64,000 nucleotides of DNA from Larix kaempferi. Lineage: Eukaryota > Streptophyta > Pinopsida > Pinales > Pinaceae. The notes below the pieces were generated by a model. The model was not told where the DNA came from. It saw only the letters and a list, made by a program, of their open reading frames with translations, and made no database searches. The translations under genes were made by a program, and so were the position numbers. The stretch spans positions 6,944,001 to 7,008,000 of the forward strand of contig BSBM01000442.1 in assembly GCA_027924585.1 (NCBI GenBank). Reading direction: 5' to 3'. Below, piece after piece: positions 1 through 12,250 of the stretch. Each line of letters starts with the position of its first letter. Position 1 is the stretch's first letter.

Positions 1-3000
1 TGATGGGAAACCACTATGGAGAAATCTCGGTAGCAAATCAGAGGATGACATGTGGAGGGGGGCAATGATTATCAGAGTTTGATATCGGGGGGTGAGATTG
101 GTGATACTCGAGAGAAATCATGATGGAGAAATCCCGATAGAGAATTGAAGGATGACATATGGCAGCAACCAAGAAGGGGTCATTGTATTTTATCGGGGGT
201 GTCATAAAAATGTTGTGGTGAAGCCTCAATGATTTTCAACCAATAGAGAATCGAGAGTTGACAAGTGGTAATATCCGATTGGATATCGGAGCTCCATGTC
301 GGAGGTTTCAACAAGGATATTCAAGAGAAGCCCTCAAAGGTTTGGTTTGATAGTATATTAGATGTGGACACATGGAAGAAGTAGGATGGTCGTCGAAGTT
401 CCAATATCGGAGCAGAAAACAAGGATGTTCAGGAAAATTCCCGACAATTAAGGGTTGATGGTGAATCCTGACAGGACATGTGTCCGTGTTTTGCAGTTAT
501 GCATTGGAGTTGTCCTAAGGTGTCATGAAGCAAAGATACGACGAGAAGGCACAATGGAGAAGTTTTTATAGGACATGTGTTAGTGTTTCAGAGTTTTACA
601 TTGGAGTTATATTACAATGTCATGGATAGAATATTTGACTTAAAAGTCCAAAAGATGACATGTGTCAAAATTTCATAGTTTTGTATCGAAGTTCTTGGTT
701 GGATTTGTTCTACAGTGTCACAACCATAAGGCTTAATGGGAAAGTCGGATGGTGAGTCCCGATGAGACATGTGTCAGTTGACCAAATTTCCTATTAGGAG
801 TTGTCCTAAGATTTCATGAAGAGAAATTGTGACAAGAAACCTCAATGGAGGACATGCATCAACCCATTAAAGATCTGCGTCGGAGTTGATTTAAAGTAGC
901 ACGAGAATAAGGGTTGATGAATGAGGTCTGATAGCCAATCATAATTGAGAAGAAATTGGATTGTGAGCTATTGGATGCACCAAGATAAATAGTTATGATC
1001 TATAACACATCCACTAATTGCACGAGGTATAATGACAGGTGGGCAAGCTGTCGGGAGGATCAACCTAGCTACTTATCAGATTTTAGTTGGAAACGACTCG
1101 AACTAGAAATTTTTAGAAACTGCCTTCACACATATGACACTTTTATGCCCAAGTAAAGAATGATATGATGTGGACAAACCATGTGGGCATGGCGTGGACT
1201 AGCCACATGGGCATAATGTGGACCAACCACATGGATATATCAAATCAGATTGATCATGACTGTTCACACCGATTGGAAGTGATCAGGCATTATGAAAGTA
1301 ATTATGCCATGGATGACTCAGATCAAGTGAGAAAGTCCCTATGAGGTAGTTCTGGTTGTTCGTGCTAAGGGAAGGTAATAATTCCCTATCCAATGTACAT
1401 GTGCGCAACTGGCTGGAAATGAATCACGCATGTTGAGCAGGTTGATTTGAACCATTCATGCAGAGGTAATATGCATTTGGGTCTCATCGTTGGAAAAATA
1501 AAATAAAGCCGTAAATCGATAAGAAAGGGTCGCAAAGACGTAAAGCTGTAAGCACTATTCAGAGGAGAATAGTGTTGGTAAGTCATTATGTAGAGAAATC
1601 TCTAGGATTGTTCAAGAAGTTGATAAAACATAGCCTCTAGGCTTGATCGGACAATGCAATTGTCAGTACATATAATTTCCAAAGTACCCCAACCTAGAGA
1701 AAACATGTTATGATGATAAGGAAGTGTGACAGAGGAAAAATGAACTAAGCATGACCGTATGAACATCATAAGGGTACATTCACAGTGGTGTGGAAACACA
1801 ATGGAATGAGCCAAGCATGGTTCAGTCGTATGATAAATAACAATGTGGATGACTGTAAGAGTTTATTAAACCTGAGAAAAGAGTTATATGGTGGTATATG
1901 AGCATGTTAGATACAAACATGATGATGCTTGCATAGTTGTATGAGGATGCAAGTGAAGAGAAATGCAAGGTAGAAGTTGTCGCCCGTAGGCAGGTCAAAG
2001 TACTAGTTCGAGGTGGGTTGAATATCTGGTAATAGGATAGTACTATTGATCTGCAAGGATAGTCATTGATGCAAGTAGGACATCACTGATTGATAACATT
2101 AAGAGAGTTTTTTTATACCTAAGCTAAAGTGCATGAGATGCATTTATCAAAATAAAAATGTGTAGCGGGTAGTGTGAGAAGAGATATAAGAGCTCTTGGT
2201 CGTTGAAGCTTGAATAAGATGAGTCACAACATTGTAGTGTGCTGGAAATGCTACAAATGAGGCATAAATAAAACTGAAGAGCATTATATATCCCGTGTAA
2301 GGGATAGAACATCCACGAATAAAGTTGGCTTAAGTCAAAGTTTTTGGGCATAGGAGCAGTTGTTGTTGGAGTTTTGGGTGCCAACGCAGGCTTGTTGCAT
2401 AAGTGTGGGCACATCGTGACAGTTCATAAGAGTGGGTGATATGAAATATCAACCACTTGACAGAATACCGAGGAGAATAGATCCCAACCACCTATTGGGA
2501 TATGGAAAGAGGTATTGACTGTAAGCTGAGTTGATCAGAAGCACAGACAAAGAGTATCGGAGTACAGGTTTTGAAAGTTAAAGGGTGAAACTTAAAGGAA
2601 ACTCCAAAGTAGTGGGGCTATACATCGAAGCAGATGTATTGGGGTCTATGGAAAAACCATCAGTAGGAAGCATTGATGGGAAAGCATCGATGGTGTGTTG
2701 GAGCGATGTATCAGTGTTCAATAGAGAAGGTCATCGGAGGAGAGGGATGACAGGTAAGAGCTGAAAATGTAAGGACAAAGAAGACGTTGGAGGTGATGAT
2801 TCGATGTGTGTAGAAGACACATGATTTAGAAATGCTGATGGAGAAGTCCGATAATGCATCAGACCAGGGATTATAAAGGAACAAATTGAAGAGAAGAGAT
2901 GTGAATATCTTGGTTGTTGTAGTTCTTATTTGGTACAATAATAAAAATAATATTATAGGTATGGTAAATACTAGTTCATAGAAAATGGCATTTTTGTGCA

Positions 3001-5436
3001 TAAAATAAGGGTGTAAATCATAAACCCTTGGGATAGAGAAAGACAACCATGTAATAAAGGTTGTCGAGCTTGGGAGACACTTCCTTCACAAGAAAAGGGA
3101 CATTAAAAAGGCTTAGATGGTAGAGGAATCTACCAGGATGAATATTACAGGTACCCATGGATGAGATGGGTGTGACATCGTAACATATAAGCTTTGTGTA
3201 TGATGGGAAGGTTGCATGATATAAACCAAAAACTTATGTGTAAAGAGTTTGAAGTGAAATATGAACTTCCATTCACTTGGGAGTTGCTATCAAGGGAGTG
3301 AGGCACTCCATTGTGTGTATTGGTCTTGTGAGACAAAGTTTGTGACCTAATAGAGTTGGCCAAGAATTTTCCAAGGAATGCATAGAGAAAACTTCCAAAA
3401 TTGGATAGGGTTAGGGGCAACTATGTATAAGGAGATGTCAAGCTGGGATTGAATAGGTATGCTCACGAGAATTGGAGCAATAGACCTCAAAATTGGGCAC
3501 AATGCAAAGGTGACCCAAAGAATCAAACAATTCTCAAGGATGCTAAGAATTAGTGGCAACAGTAAAGGTTGCATGCGGGCAACAAGGCAGACATGCAACG
3601 AGGGATATTTCCTCACCCTAAACCTCTATTTTGTTATAGATTAGAGTTGTACATTTTTAAAGTACAAAGCATAACTTATGTATGAAATAAATATTGTTAC
3701 TAATGATCGGTTATGTAATTGGTAGAAAAGGCCATGGAAGAGATCAATTAAGCTGTTGAATTCCATGTTATGAAGGGGAATGGAGAGGGATAAATTTCTT
3801 AACTCTTCTTTTGCATTGTTTATATTTCTCCATGTTAAGAAATTAGCTGTGTAGATAAGCGTTGTGGCATGAGAATGTTAAGAATGCAGGAGTGTAACAT
3901 AGTTGGAATGCATATGCACTAGTAGGCATGTTGAGAAATAATATGTGATAGAATGCATGAGAACATGCTTGAATGCATGCATGCGATGTTGCTTATGGGA
4001 TAAGAGTGATATGTTGCACTACCGCAATGAATACGACATGATAACTAAGTATGGTTGTTGTTTTTTGTATAACCAAGGATAGTTAAGAACCTGATTGAAG
4101 ATGCCGATGATGCAGTTGCTTGCAGAGATCAATCCCACAATGAAAGAGGACGAGGAAAGAACTTGTCAAGAGGTTGATGGAGGGAATTGGGAGAGTTCCC
4201 ATGAAACACCAGCTGATCAGGTAACATCCAAGGTGTGTATGGCAACCATACATGTATGAAATTGATCATGCCTATGTTGCATGAGTGTTGAAGGGAATTG
4301 GGTAAGAATTCCTTAAGTCATGCTTGATATTTCATTAATATGATTATGAATATATTTGAATGCATATATGTGATTGATACCATTTCTACTGTTATATATA
4401 TAAAAAACATAAAATCCCGAGATAATGACATAAATCCGTGAGTATGATAAGATATTATAATCTTTTGATGCATTCATGAGATCACATGTCGCGATTGGGA
4501 TGATTAAGAGTTAATAACTATTGAAATGAGCACTATAATCATGTTTGGGAAATAGATACCATGTGAAATAACCATGTGTTGTTGAAATTGGGAAGACTAT
4601 AGCATCGCACAAGCATCATGATCTCCTTGCTTATGACCAATGTCTTGGAATGCAATATTCTTACCAACACCGAGGAGCACTAGATAATTATATTCCTGGC
4701 ATTGTGTTTGGGCTAAGGGTGTTCATATGATGGAATAAGTAATTGGGAGGTGGATGGATGATGTGTTGGGGCGTTGTTTGAATCATTCCACTCACCATCG
4801 AAGATCATATGAGTTGACATTATGACATTCTTGAATCAATGGAAGGCTGGATCAAGTGAGTATGCATAAGTAGATTATGCAAATATGCATGTTGGAACAT
4901 CTATTGATTTCATTATGAGAATGCTTGATGTGCTAGTAATGCATATATGATGAATGATATTTCATTGTGCTTAATATGTTGACAGCTTAAAATGATTGAA
5001 TTATTTGTGTTATAATTCTGAGATCATTTCATAGGTTATTATGAATGTCGCAATGAATTGAGTACGGGAATAAATACTCATTGTTGTTTAGTTGATTTGA
5101 AAATTCTATTAAGAGAACATATTGCAGGTAGAGTTGTCTTGGACATGGAAGTGAGTGTAAGACCACAATGAAGACTAAATGCTACCATATGCAAAAGGCC
5201 AAACATTATGAGGAAAATCTCATAGTTGTCAATCTAGTTTCTGTGTGAAATTTGAAATTTTAGGTTAAAATTTTATGATGACATCTCATGATAATTGCAT
5301 GTATATGATACAAGAGAGATGATGGATATGTCTAGTGAAGGAAAATGATGGTTGTTGAAACTTGTGGAAGAATTATACCCTAATGACATTGGAACTTTGC
5401 TGGAAACTATGCTAACACCAAGGAAAACATTATTCC
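1..5436. other. Gene-free region, probably decayed retroelement interior or 3' UTR
   Basis: No open frame here shows a domain I recognise; all frames are short and stop-rich. A degenerate tandem repeat lies near 451-905. The right end abuts a purine tract and an LTR start at 5451, so by inference the stretch next to it is the 3' part of a plus-strand LTR retrotransposon whose pol is outside the window or decayed beyond recognition. The rest is A/G-rich on the plus strand and otherwise featureless to me. Confidence 0.4.
451..905 (+). repeat. Degenerate tandem repeat, about 85-107 bp period
   Basis: The word GACATGTGT or a close variant recurs near 475, 572, 656, 763 and 852. It is followed by similar text (a GGAGTTGTCCTA-like stretch, then a CATGAAG-like stretch). 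Copies are strongly diverged, so the array is old. It resembles the repeat-rich 3' UTRs of the better preserved elements in this window. Confidence 0.4.
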
Positions 5437-5450
5437 AAGGGGTAGGGGAT
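5437..5450 (+). other. Polypurine tract
   Basis: A purine run (AAGGGGTAGGGGA) lies directly before a TGTAATACCCC LTR start. This is the primer for plus-strand DNA synthesis in LTR retrotransposons and marks the next sequence as a 3' LTR on the plus strand. Confidence 0.6.
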
Positions 5451-6970
5451 TGTAATACCCCTAGTTTGACCCTTGGAATATATTGAATCCATTATGAAAA
5501 TGTTTTCCTTATTTGAGTTGTGTGATTGGCTTATCAGGATAATCAGAATTCTATGTAAGTATTATGTTGATAAATAATATGAATAGACCAATATGGTTGT
5601 GTAATATGCACCAAAGGGGCTATAATTCCACTAGAGGGGAAGATGTAAGGGGGCCTATGGGGGATTGAATCCTTGATTGCCAAGTGTCAACCATAGAACC
5701 AATCCAATTGCTTCCATGAGCCTTGAATGATCCTATTACTTTCTTCTTATTGTTGTCACTCAATAATTCATTTCCTATGTGAGGTTGGTGGGAGAAGTCC
5801 CTTTATGTAGTTAAGGAAGCATGGGGTTGCAAGAGCTTCTATGCTATTGCAGAAGCCCCTTTCTCCATGGTCAAAATTTAGGTCAGGAGAGATTGTTGCT
5901 TTCTCCTATATCCTACCTGGGAAGTCAGAGATGCTGACCTTACCTTTTCATGCAGACATGCTCACAGACTCATAATGCATTGCTCCTTATGCCAAGACTC
6001 ATTCGCGTAGACACCGACCCGATCACACTTAGACCCTCATCCAATCATTTTCCTCGTAACTGAAACCCTTAGTTTTTCCTATGCTGAACTTGTGCACACC
6101 CTGGAAGCACCTGGAAAGATGGATCGTCGAGGGACCTAGATTGGTGAAGGGATGCCTGAGCCTTGAAGGGTGTTGGGTGGGATAGATTTCTTATCCTTGC
6201 ATTTAGATTGTTTACCCTTGCATTAGATCGTTTACCCTCACATTCAAACTTGTTCACCCTTATGTACAAACCACCATCTTGGCCACCATCCTTTTTGAGA
6301 CTTATGTGGACCCCAGACAATGCATACACTCACCTTCGCAGACATAGAGACTTAACCTTGCGCTTAGACCCTATCGTACCTGGAGACCTCCTTCATTTGT
6401 TTCGTCACCTGTATTGATCACCAGACATTGTGTTTCACCCTAAACTTGAACCTTTATTCCAATATGTAGACTAAAGAGAGAGAGAGTTGGATGTGTGAGC
6501 CCTAAGGCCTAAGACTGACCATGTGATTTTTTCTACTCTTACATGTCTGAGAAGCCATGGGTGAAAGCTATAGGTAGATATCCAATAATATGCAACTATT
6601 TGGACTCTTTCTATGCACACAATGGAATCAATTGGTAAGATGGATTACCCAAAGGAACTAGATTGGTGAAGGGGATGCCTGAGCCTGAAAGGTGTTATGT
6701 GGAGTAGGCATTGTGGAGCCAAGGGTATGCTACCTGAGTGAGACTACTATAGAGATATGTATGAGCATTTGGATGAGCATGGAGAGCGTAATGAGTTATG
6801 GGTTGAGAGATAGAGACTTGTAGGTGTTTTCCTTTGCCATGGTGGACTCATAGCTCGGTTTGCATGTGGAATCTCAACATAAATAGTATATGCTAGATAG
6901 AGTACCTATGGTTGGGTAGAAAATGGCACTTACACAACAAGTTGCTTGGATATTATTCCATATAAGTATT
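5451..6970 (+). repeat. 3' LTR of a gypsy-type element (right end uncertain)
   Basis: It starts TGTAATACCCC after a polypurine tract. It shares several blocks with the LTR fragment at 56093-56802: the GGGGAAGATG...AAGGGGGCCTATGGG block near 5636, the CCAAGTGTCAACC block, the GGTTGGTGGGA block near 5785, and a CCTATGGTTGGG-like block near 6910. The right end is not defined by a visible CA plus target duplication; I place it where similarity fades. No protein is encoded. Confidence 0.5.
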
Positions 6971-7440
6971 TTCTTGTATCTGATCGGTGCTTGATATGTT
7001 ATTTATTGTTATTTGAATTTGCCATGTTGTTATGATTACACATGTGATGTATTATGCTGGTAAATGCATGTTTTATGGGTGCGGATGAAGTTTAATTACA
7101 CTGTGTTTATATTATGCATAGGCCCGCATATTTATTTGTTGTTATGGATTGTATGTGGCCTTCGGGCTTAATTTAAAACCCATAATCGTTCATATGCCCC
7201 TCTATGTTGTTCGACCGATGGACGAGGATGCTACACCCATGTTGCCTCTTCTATTAGCAAGTTCTTCCACTTGATTAGGCACTCAGTAATTACTCGATTT
7301 CACAATTGCTCGATCTGTGTTTCAAGGATTGTATGAGGTGTTAGCATGATTTTCCCTTCTTCATCATTATTGGTAAAATAGTTTGAATTTTTTGAACCCT
7401 AGATTTCTCTTTTAAGGATGATGTAATGTATTGAGGATGA
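6971..7440. other. No recognisable feature
   Basis: AT-rich sequence without a domain-bearing frame. It may include the unrecognised end of the LTR to its left or flanking host DNA. Confidence 0.4.
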
Positions 7441-8453
7441 TAGCCTTAAAGTTCCATAAATGGGGACAATTTTTATGAAGTATGGAGTGATGTGTTGTAC
7501 CACCATTTTTCCAACAGCAAACACTTGACCAATTGTGTTTGTTTAATGGATGCAAAGCAATGGAGATATCCTTCTAGAAATTTATTTAAAATATGAGTTT
7601 ATCCATCGGATTGAGGATGGTAAGAGGATCTATAAGTCAACTGAATACCCAATCAAAAAAATATTTCCTTCCAAAAATTACCAATGCAAATTGGATCTCT
7701 ATCACTTACAATAATCTTGGGCATTATTTGTGCCCAAGTTTTGGCTTTGTTAGACTACGCGCCAAGAAAGACAGCTGGAAGTAGATTGCGCAGTGAGGAA
7801 TTCAGTTATAAGTAGACTGCACGTCAAGGAATTCAGTTAGAAACAGACTATACACCAAGGAGACTGTTGGGCAAGCGCGTCACCAACAATTTTGCATGGA
7901 TTGAACCTAAGCCTATATAAAGGCATGTTTCGTAATGAGATTGGTTTTGGTTTTGGGTTCTGTTTCTCTGTTGGGTGTTTTTTGATCTCTCGATTATGCT
8001 ATGATGCCGTTGTTATGTTATGATTTTGTGGGATTTTTGGTATGATGCTTGTATTGATGTATAAAAGAAAACCCACTTAATTGTGGAGCTAGATATGAAA
8101 GCCATGGACTGTACTCAGTTTTTGAGTATTAATACAATGTAATTGTTGCCTCATATTTGTCTTGTACATTCTCTTTATGGTTGAATGTGTGATGAATGTT
8201 AAGTAATTTATAAGATGAATGCTAGACTGTTAAAGATTCAAGAGGCATGGTTAAGTGAATAAATGAATACAATGATGACCATAAAGAACTCATCCTCTCC
8301 TACGCATCCCTTATATTGGTCTATGTAATTTCATGCGGATGTATCGTGCGAGACCTTATCTTGCTTGCAGGGTATTGAAAATGCCAGTGCCTATAAGTTT
8401 TTTGTTGGTGATGCATGTTGAACCCAAGGTCTAACTAAACCATAGCCAAAAAA
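7441..8453 (+). repeat. Decayed 5' LTR-like region with TATA box
   Basis: A TATATAAAGG box lies at 7914-7923, followed by T/G-rich leader-like sequence. The region ends just before a PBS-like site at 8454, and a gypsy gag remnant follows on the same strand. These are the parts expected of a 5' LTR, but no partner LTR is visible and the left boundary is a guess. Confidence 0.35.
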
Positions 8454-8470
8454 TTGGTTCCGTTGTCGTG
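8454..8470 (+). other. PBS-like site
   Basis: TTGGTTCCGTTGTCGTG follows an A-run, in the position where gypsy elements have their tRNA primer-binding site, about 730 bp before a gag remnant. The matching tRNA cannot be named from the sequence alone. Confidence 0.3.
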
Positions 8471-9184
8471 ACCTGTACGGGGATTGTGAAGGGAGGATGA
8501 AGAAATGAGGTGGAAACCCACTAAAGCTGAGATCGAAGATAGGTGGAAAGCAAGGAGGATAAATTCATGTGAAAGGAGATTATAGGACTTTGGATTGCAC
8601 CCTAGTGCTGGAAAGGTAGGTACATTTATTCAGATTTGCATGAAATTTTCTTCTGTGAGCTTCTTGTTTTGTTATATGAATGGACAAAGAGGCAGTATGA
8701 GATTAATATCATTTGGAGAGAACCTAGGTTGATAGTGTGGACTGAGGAGAATATACAATATTTTGAATAGGGCCCAATAAATAGATTCTTGATGAAGATT
8801 CCATTATGGGTAAAGATGTTGTTTATTGAGAAAGGGATAATGAAAATGGCCCCGATAGCATGGTAGCGTAAACCCCGCATTATGGGGGTGTGGTATGAAG
8901 CAGTGGGAGAATAGGTAGGTGCAGAAATGGATCTGAAAGAGCATTGCATCCAGAGGGAGAAAATACATGCAAGAAGGGCCGAGATAAAGTAGGAAATTAG
9001 AAGAGAGAAAAGGGAAAGGTAGATGATGGGGAAATATAGTGTGGATCGAAGAGGAAAGAAGAACACCAGAGATCATGGGTCTGTTTGATGAGAGTGTGCA
9101 GAAGGGTCCGTTGTGCCAGAAGGGTGCACAAATTCTGGGTAATAAGAGTGCTTAGAAGATGAGAGAATCTCGAAGAGGTGTAGA

Positions 9185-10030
9185 ATGGAAGCAAGTGAGA
9201 ATTCCGATAAAGATGGTGTTATCATCATCCCGAGGAAAAATGAAGAAAGGAGCCCAGAGGACATGCAAGAAGAGGAAGTGCATACTAATGGAGACACTTG
9301 GATGATTAGGGAAGAGACTATGCAACTAGATTTTTTCTCTTATGGGTTTGGTATTGTCAGAAGAAATGCACCACAGAGGAACCCAACTTCATCCCAACCC
9401 CCCGATGCCCTTTATCCAATCAAGAATACTAGTTATTACTTGAGTTTGCATGAGAAGCAAGTCCCGAAGTAGAATCAAAAGTTAGAGGGATAAAAGCTAG
9501 TTCTACCCAAGAGACTAATCCATATACACAGATTACAAGAAATAGCGGTTCACCTGTACCTACAAGAATAGAGACCACATCGGATTCTACATTGAGATTG
9601 CCTATCTTTCATGGGATAGGTAATGAGTGACACATAACAACATTGGTTTAAGTGCGAGGTGATATGGTCCTTGAAGCATATAACTGACGAGGATTCTAAG
9701 ATCATGTAGTTGGAGACCACATTCAAAGACAAGGCTCTGACATGGTACATGAAATATAAGAGCACTATCTCCCTAGGGCATAACCGACCATTAACAACTA
9801 TTACAACATATCGTTTGAAAGAGTTCCATAAGCCAAATTTTGATTCGTAGTGCATTACTGGGATTAAGGAGATTAAGTAGAGAGTTGGCGAGTTTGTTTG
9901 GGACTATGACCAATGATTCAAGATTCTGTTGGACCATCTGAGTTTCCACATCCAAGATGTGCAACATTGCGAATAGTTTATCGCGGGCTTATTGCCACAT
10001 ATCAGGAGTTCCACTGACACAATAGAAGGT
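9185..10030 (+). pseudogene. gag: Ty3/gypsy gag remnant
   Basis: One reading frame, broken by several stops, carries the capsid signature of plant gypsy Gag. Recognisable parts are a WFKCEVIW segment near 9644, KALTWYMKYKST near 9740, VGEFVWDYDQ near 9885 and FIAGLLPHIR near 9977. Gag forms the virus-like particle that packages the element RNA. Upstream, a 95-codon open stretch from 9185 is acidic and low in features, like Gag N-terminal regions. Stops sit inside conserved motifs (for example after DYDQ), so the gene is dead. The downstream part was separated by the copia insertion at 10256. Confidence 0.6.
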
Positions 10031-10250
10031 ACATGTAAAGAGCTAAATGGCACAACCGTTTCATCAAGCATACAAAGTTTTAGGTTGGGGATTGTGATCT
10101 TTTGTATAACTCCAAGTTTAAGGATTTCAAGAGAAATATTTGCATCCATTGGCTAGGATCATGTGAGATCGACATAGTATATGAAATGGGTTGGTAAAGA
10201 TATGTACTATTGATGAAGATCAGATTCCATTGATGACCAACGATCATCAA

Positions 10251-10255
10251 TTGAG
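10251..10255. repeat. Target-site duplication, left copy (TTGAG)
   Basis: TTGAG directly precedes the 5' LTR and is repeated right after the 3' LTR at 17569-17573. A 5-bp duplication is usual for copia integrase. Confidence 0.9.
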
Positions 10256-10849
10256 TGTTGATGTATATGTAACTTCGGAATGTATTTCATCTATATTTAT
10301 TGTACCCTTATTAGAGATGTGTTATTCCTCTATAAGGAAGTGTCGTCATGTGGATTGACAAGTGTCACAAGTGTGTGTACTTGCCGATGGGTTATTAGAC
10401 CACCATGTGTGGGGTCGGCCCTGAAATATATATATTATATTGTGGATGTACCTAGCTAGACAAGTCGGCCCCATAAGGTCACTGGGCAAACAGGTTAGTA
10501 TAAATAGAGATCAGGAGATCTCTATTTAGATCATTCGGAAAGTCATATCTCTCTCACTCAGAAAGTGGTGCACTAGTGAGGAGGAGGATCATCTGCTTCT
10601 AGGAGACCATCTCAAGTGTATTTTGGTTGTACTTTGGTTGAGCCATTGCTCTCTCTATCTCTAAGGAAGTTGTGGGGTTTTTCACCTTAGGGTTTTCCCC
10701 ACGAAAACTCTGTGTCTCTTATCTCTCATGCTTTTGATTCTTGTGATGCTTGTCATGCTTATTGTGATTGTTATGTATTGATATACTGTATATGTTATTC
10801 TCTCAGTGAAGATACGAGAGTATTGTGAATTAATGCTCAAAATTTAACA
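10256..10849 (+). repeat. Copia 5' LTR
   Basis: 594 bp, beginning TGTTGATGTATATG and ending AATTTAACA. It carries the promoter and the R/U5 region. It is nearly identical to 16977-17568 and more distantly similar to the composite element's LTRs at 44710-45273 and 53312-53906, for example in the GGGTTATTAGACCACC and GGGGTCGGCCC blocks. Confidence 0.92.
10499..10507 (+). promoter_or_regulatory. TATA box in copia 5' LTR
   Basis: TATAAATAG in the middle of the LTR, the likely Pol II core promoter. It is conserved at 17220-17228 in the 3' LTR and in both composite-element LTRs. Confidence 0.65.
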
Positions 10850-10861
10850 TGGTATCAGAGC
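10850..10861 (+). other. Primer-binding site (initiator tRNA-Met type)
   Basis: TGGTATCAGAGC begins directly after the LTR. It is the standard PBS complementary to the 3' end of plant initiator tRNA-Met, the minus-strand primer. Confidence 0.9.
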
Positions 10862-11423
10862 TAACCTGAGAAGAAGACATTTTGTAGTGACAGAAACTTG
10901 AGTTTCTTGTTTATTGGGTTTCTCTCCACAGTTTTTGGAAAAGAAGTATAGTAGATTGACTCTACTCATCAAGGAGAATCTATCTGTCCAATCAAAATTC
11001 AATTCTGATCATTTTCAGATTTGGCCCTAAAAATTAGGGTTTCCACAAAAATAGGAATTTCTGAAATCTGAAGACATAGCTGGAAGCTCCTTGCAAAAAT
11101 CGAAGTTTAGAGCTTTGGATCGAGATTTTTGGCTGGGTAGATCTTTGGGAAACTCAAACCCTAATTTAGGGCTCTCCCTAGTGAACCCGGGAGGACAAAA
11201 AGGCAAATCTGAAGGGTAAAGCTTTGTTGATGTCAAATTCTAAATACACCAGGTTGATCATCTCATCAAGGTGCATCTTTCTATCCTTTCAGAAAATTGA
11301 AATTCACATTTTGAATTTTTAGGGTTTTTCCGACAAACTCTAATCCGGGACTAGATCCAGTTTTCAGCATTTCAAGTGGTAAGACCTAAATCTTTTTTAT
11401 TTCCATTTGAAGTACTCTTTAAG
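10862..11423 (+). other. Copia 5' leader
   Basis: Untranslated leader between PBS and gag. Its middle (about 11035-11115) is similar to composite-element leader sequence near 48585-48665, with shared AGCTGGAAGCTCC-like and TTAGAGCTTTGGATC blocks. This links the two families. Confidence 0.7.
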
Positions 11424-12250
11424 ATGTCTCACCACACCAAGCTTGAGGATAAGCTTGAAGGAGCTAATAACTTCTGAGCTTGGAAGTATAGGATTAGGTT
11501 AATCCTAGAAGAGAATGAGTTGGACTCATATGTAAAAGAAGACATCCCTATCCTTGAGGATGAAGAAGCTAAGGTATTGCATAAGAAAAACTTGGTCAAG
11601 GCAAAGAGAATCATTGCTGATTCTATCAAAGACCATCTCATACCCCATGTGTCTTATCTAAAGACACCCAAGGAGATGTTTGACTCTTTGACCAAGCTAT
11701 TTGAAGGGAAGAACATAAATCAGAAGATGACCCTGCGAAAGCAATTGAAAGGAGTAAAGTTTTAGAATGGAGAAACCATTCAATCTTATTTTTCAAGGGT
11801 CTCCCAGATCAAGGAACAACTAGAAGCAGTGGATGAAATGGTGGAGAATGGTGAAGTGGTGATGACCACTCTAAATGGCCTACCCAGGTCATGGGATTCC
11901 TTTATTCAAGGAATATGTGCAAGGAAGAAGTTGATCTCCTTCAACAGATTGCGGGAAGAATGCTCTCAAGAAGAATCTAGGCTTGTGTCCTGAGAAGAAA
12001 AGATGGGAAATGAAGATCAAGCTCTCACAGCACATGCCAGGAAAGGCAAGTCCAAGAAGGAATCATCTCATAACAGAAGATTCTCACACCACCATTATCA
12101 TAAAGATAAGAAAGATCTCAGATGCTTCAATTGCAATGAGAAGGGACACTTTGCTTCAGATTGTCCCAAGAAGAAGAAAGACAACAACAACAACTTCAAT
12201 AAGAAGAAGAAGAATAACAAAAGAAGATATCATGCTCATGCTGCCGAAGA
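11424..12250 (+). pseudogene. gag: Copia gag (capsid plus zinc knuckle)
   Basis: The frame starts at ATG 11424 (MSHHTKLEDKLEG). It runs through a UBN2/Retrotran_gag-like capsid region and then a basic stretch with the knuckle CFNCNEKGHFASDC at 12123-12164 (CX2CX4HX4C), which binds RNA for packaging. Stops interrupt it at 11475 (TGA), 11763 (TAG, in a Gln-type context) and 11991 (TGA), all without loss of frame. After the knuckle comes a Lys/Asn-rich then acidic linker. The start was chosen as the first ATG in frame after the leader, just ahead of the conserved LEGANNF-like motif. Confidence 0.85.

Noticed and set aside
8626-9066. 146-codon minus ORF
   Set aside because: Hydrophobic frame opposite decayed gypsy DNA, no motif, no homologous text; likely chance.
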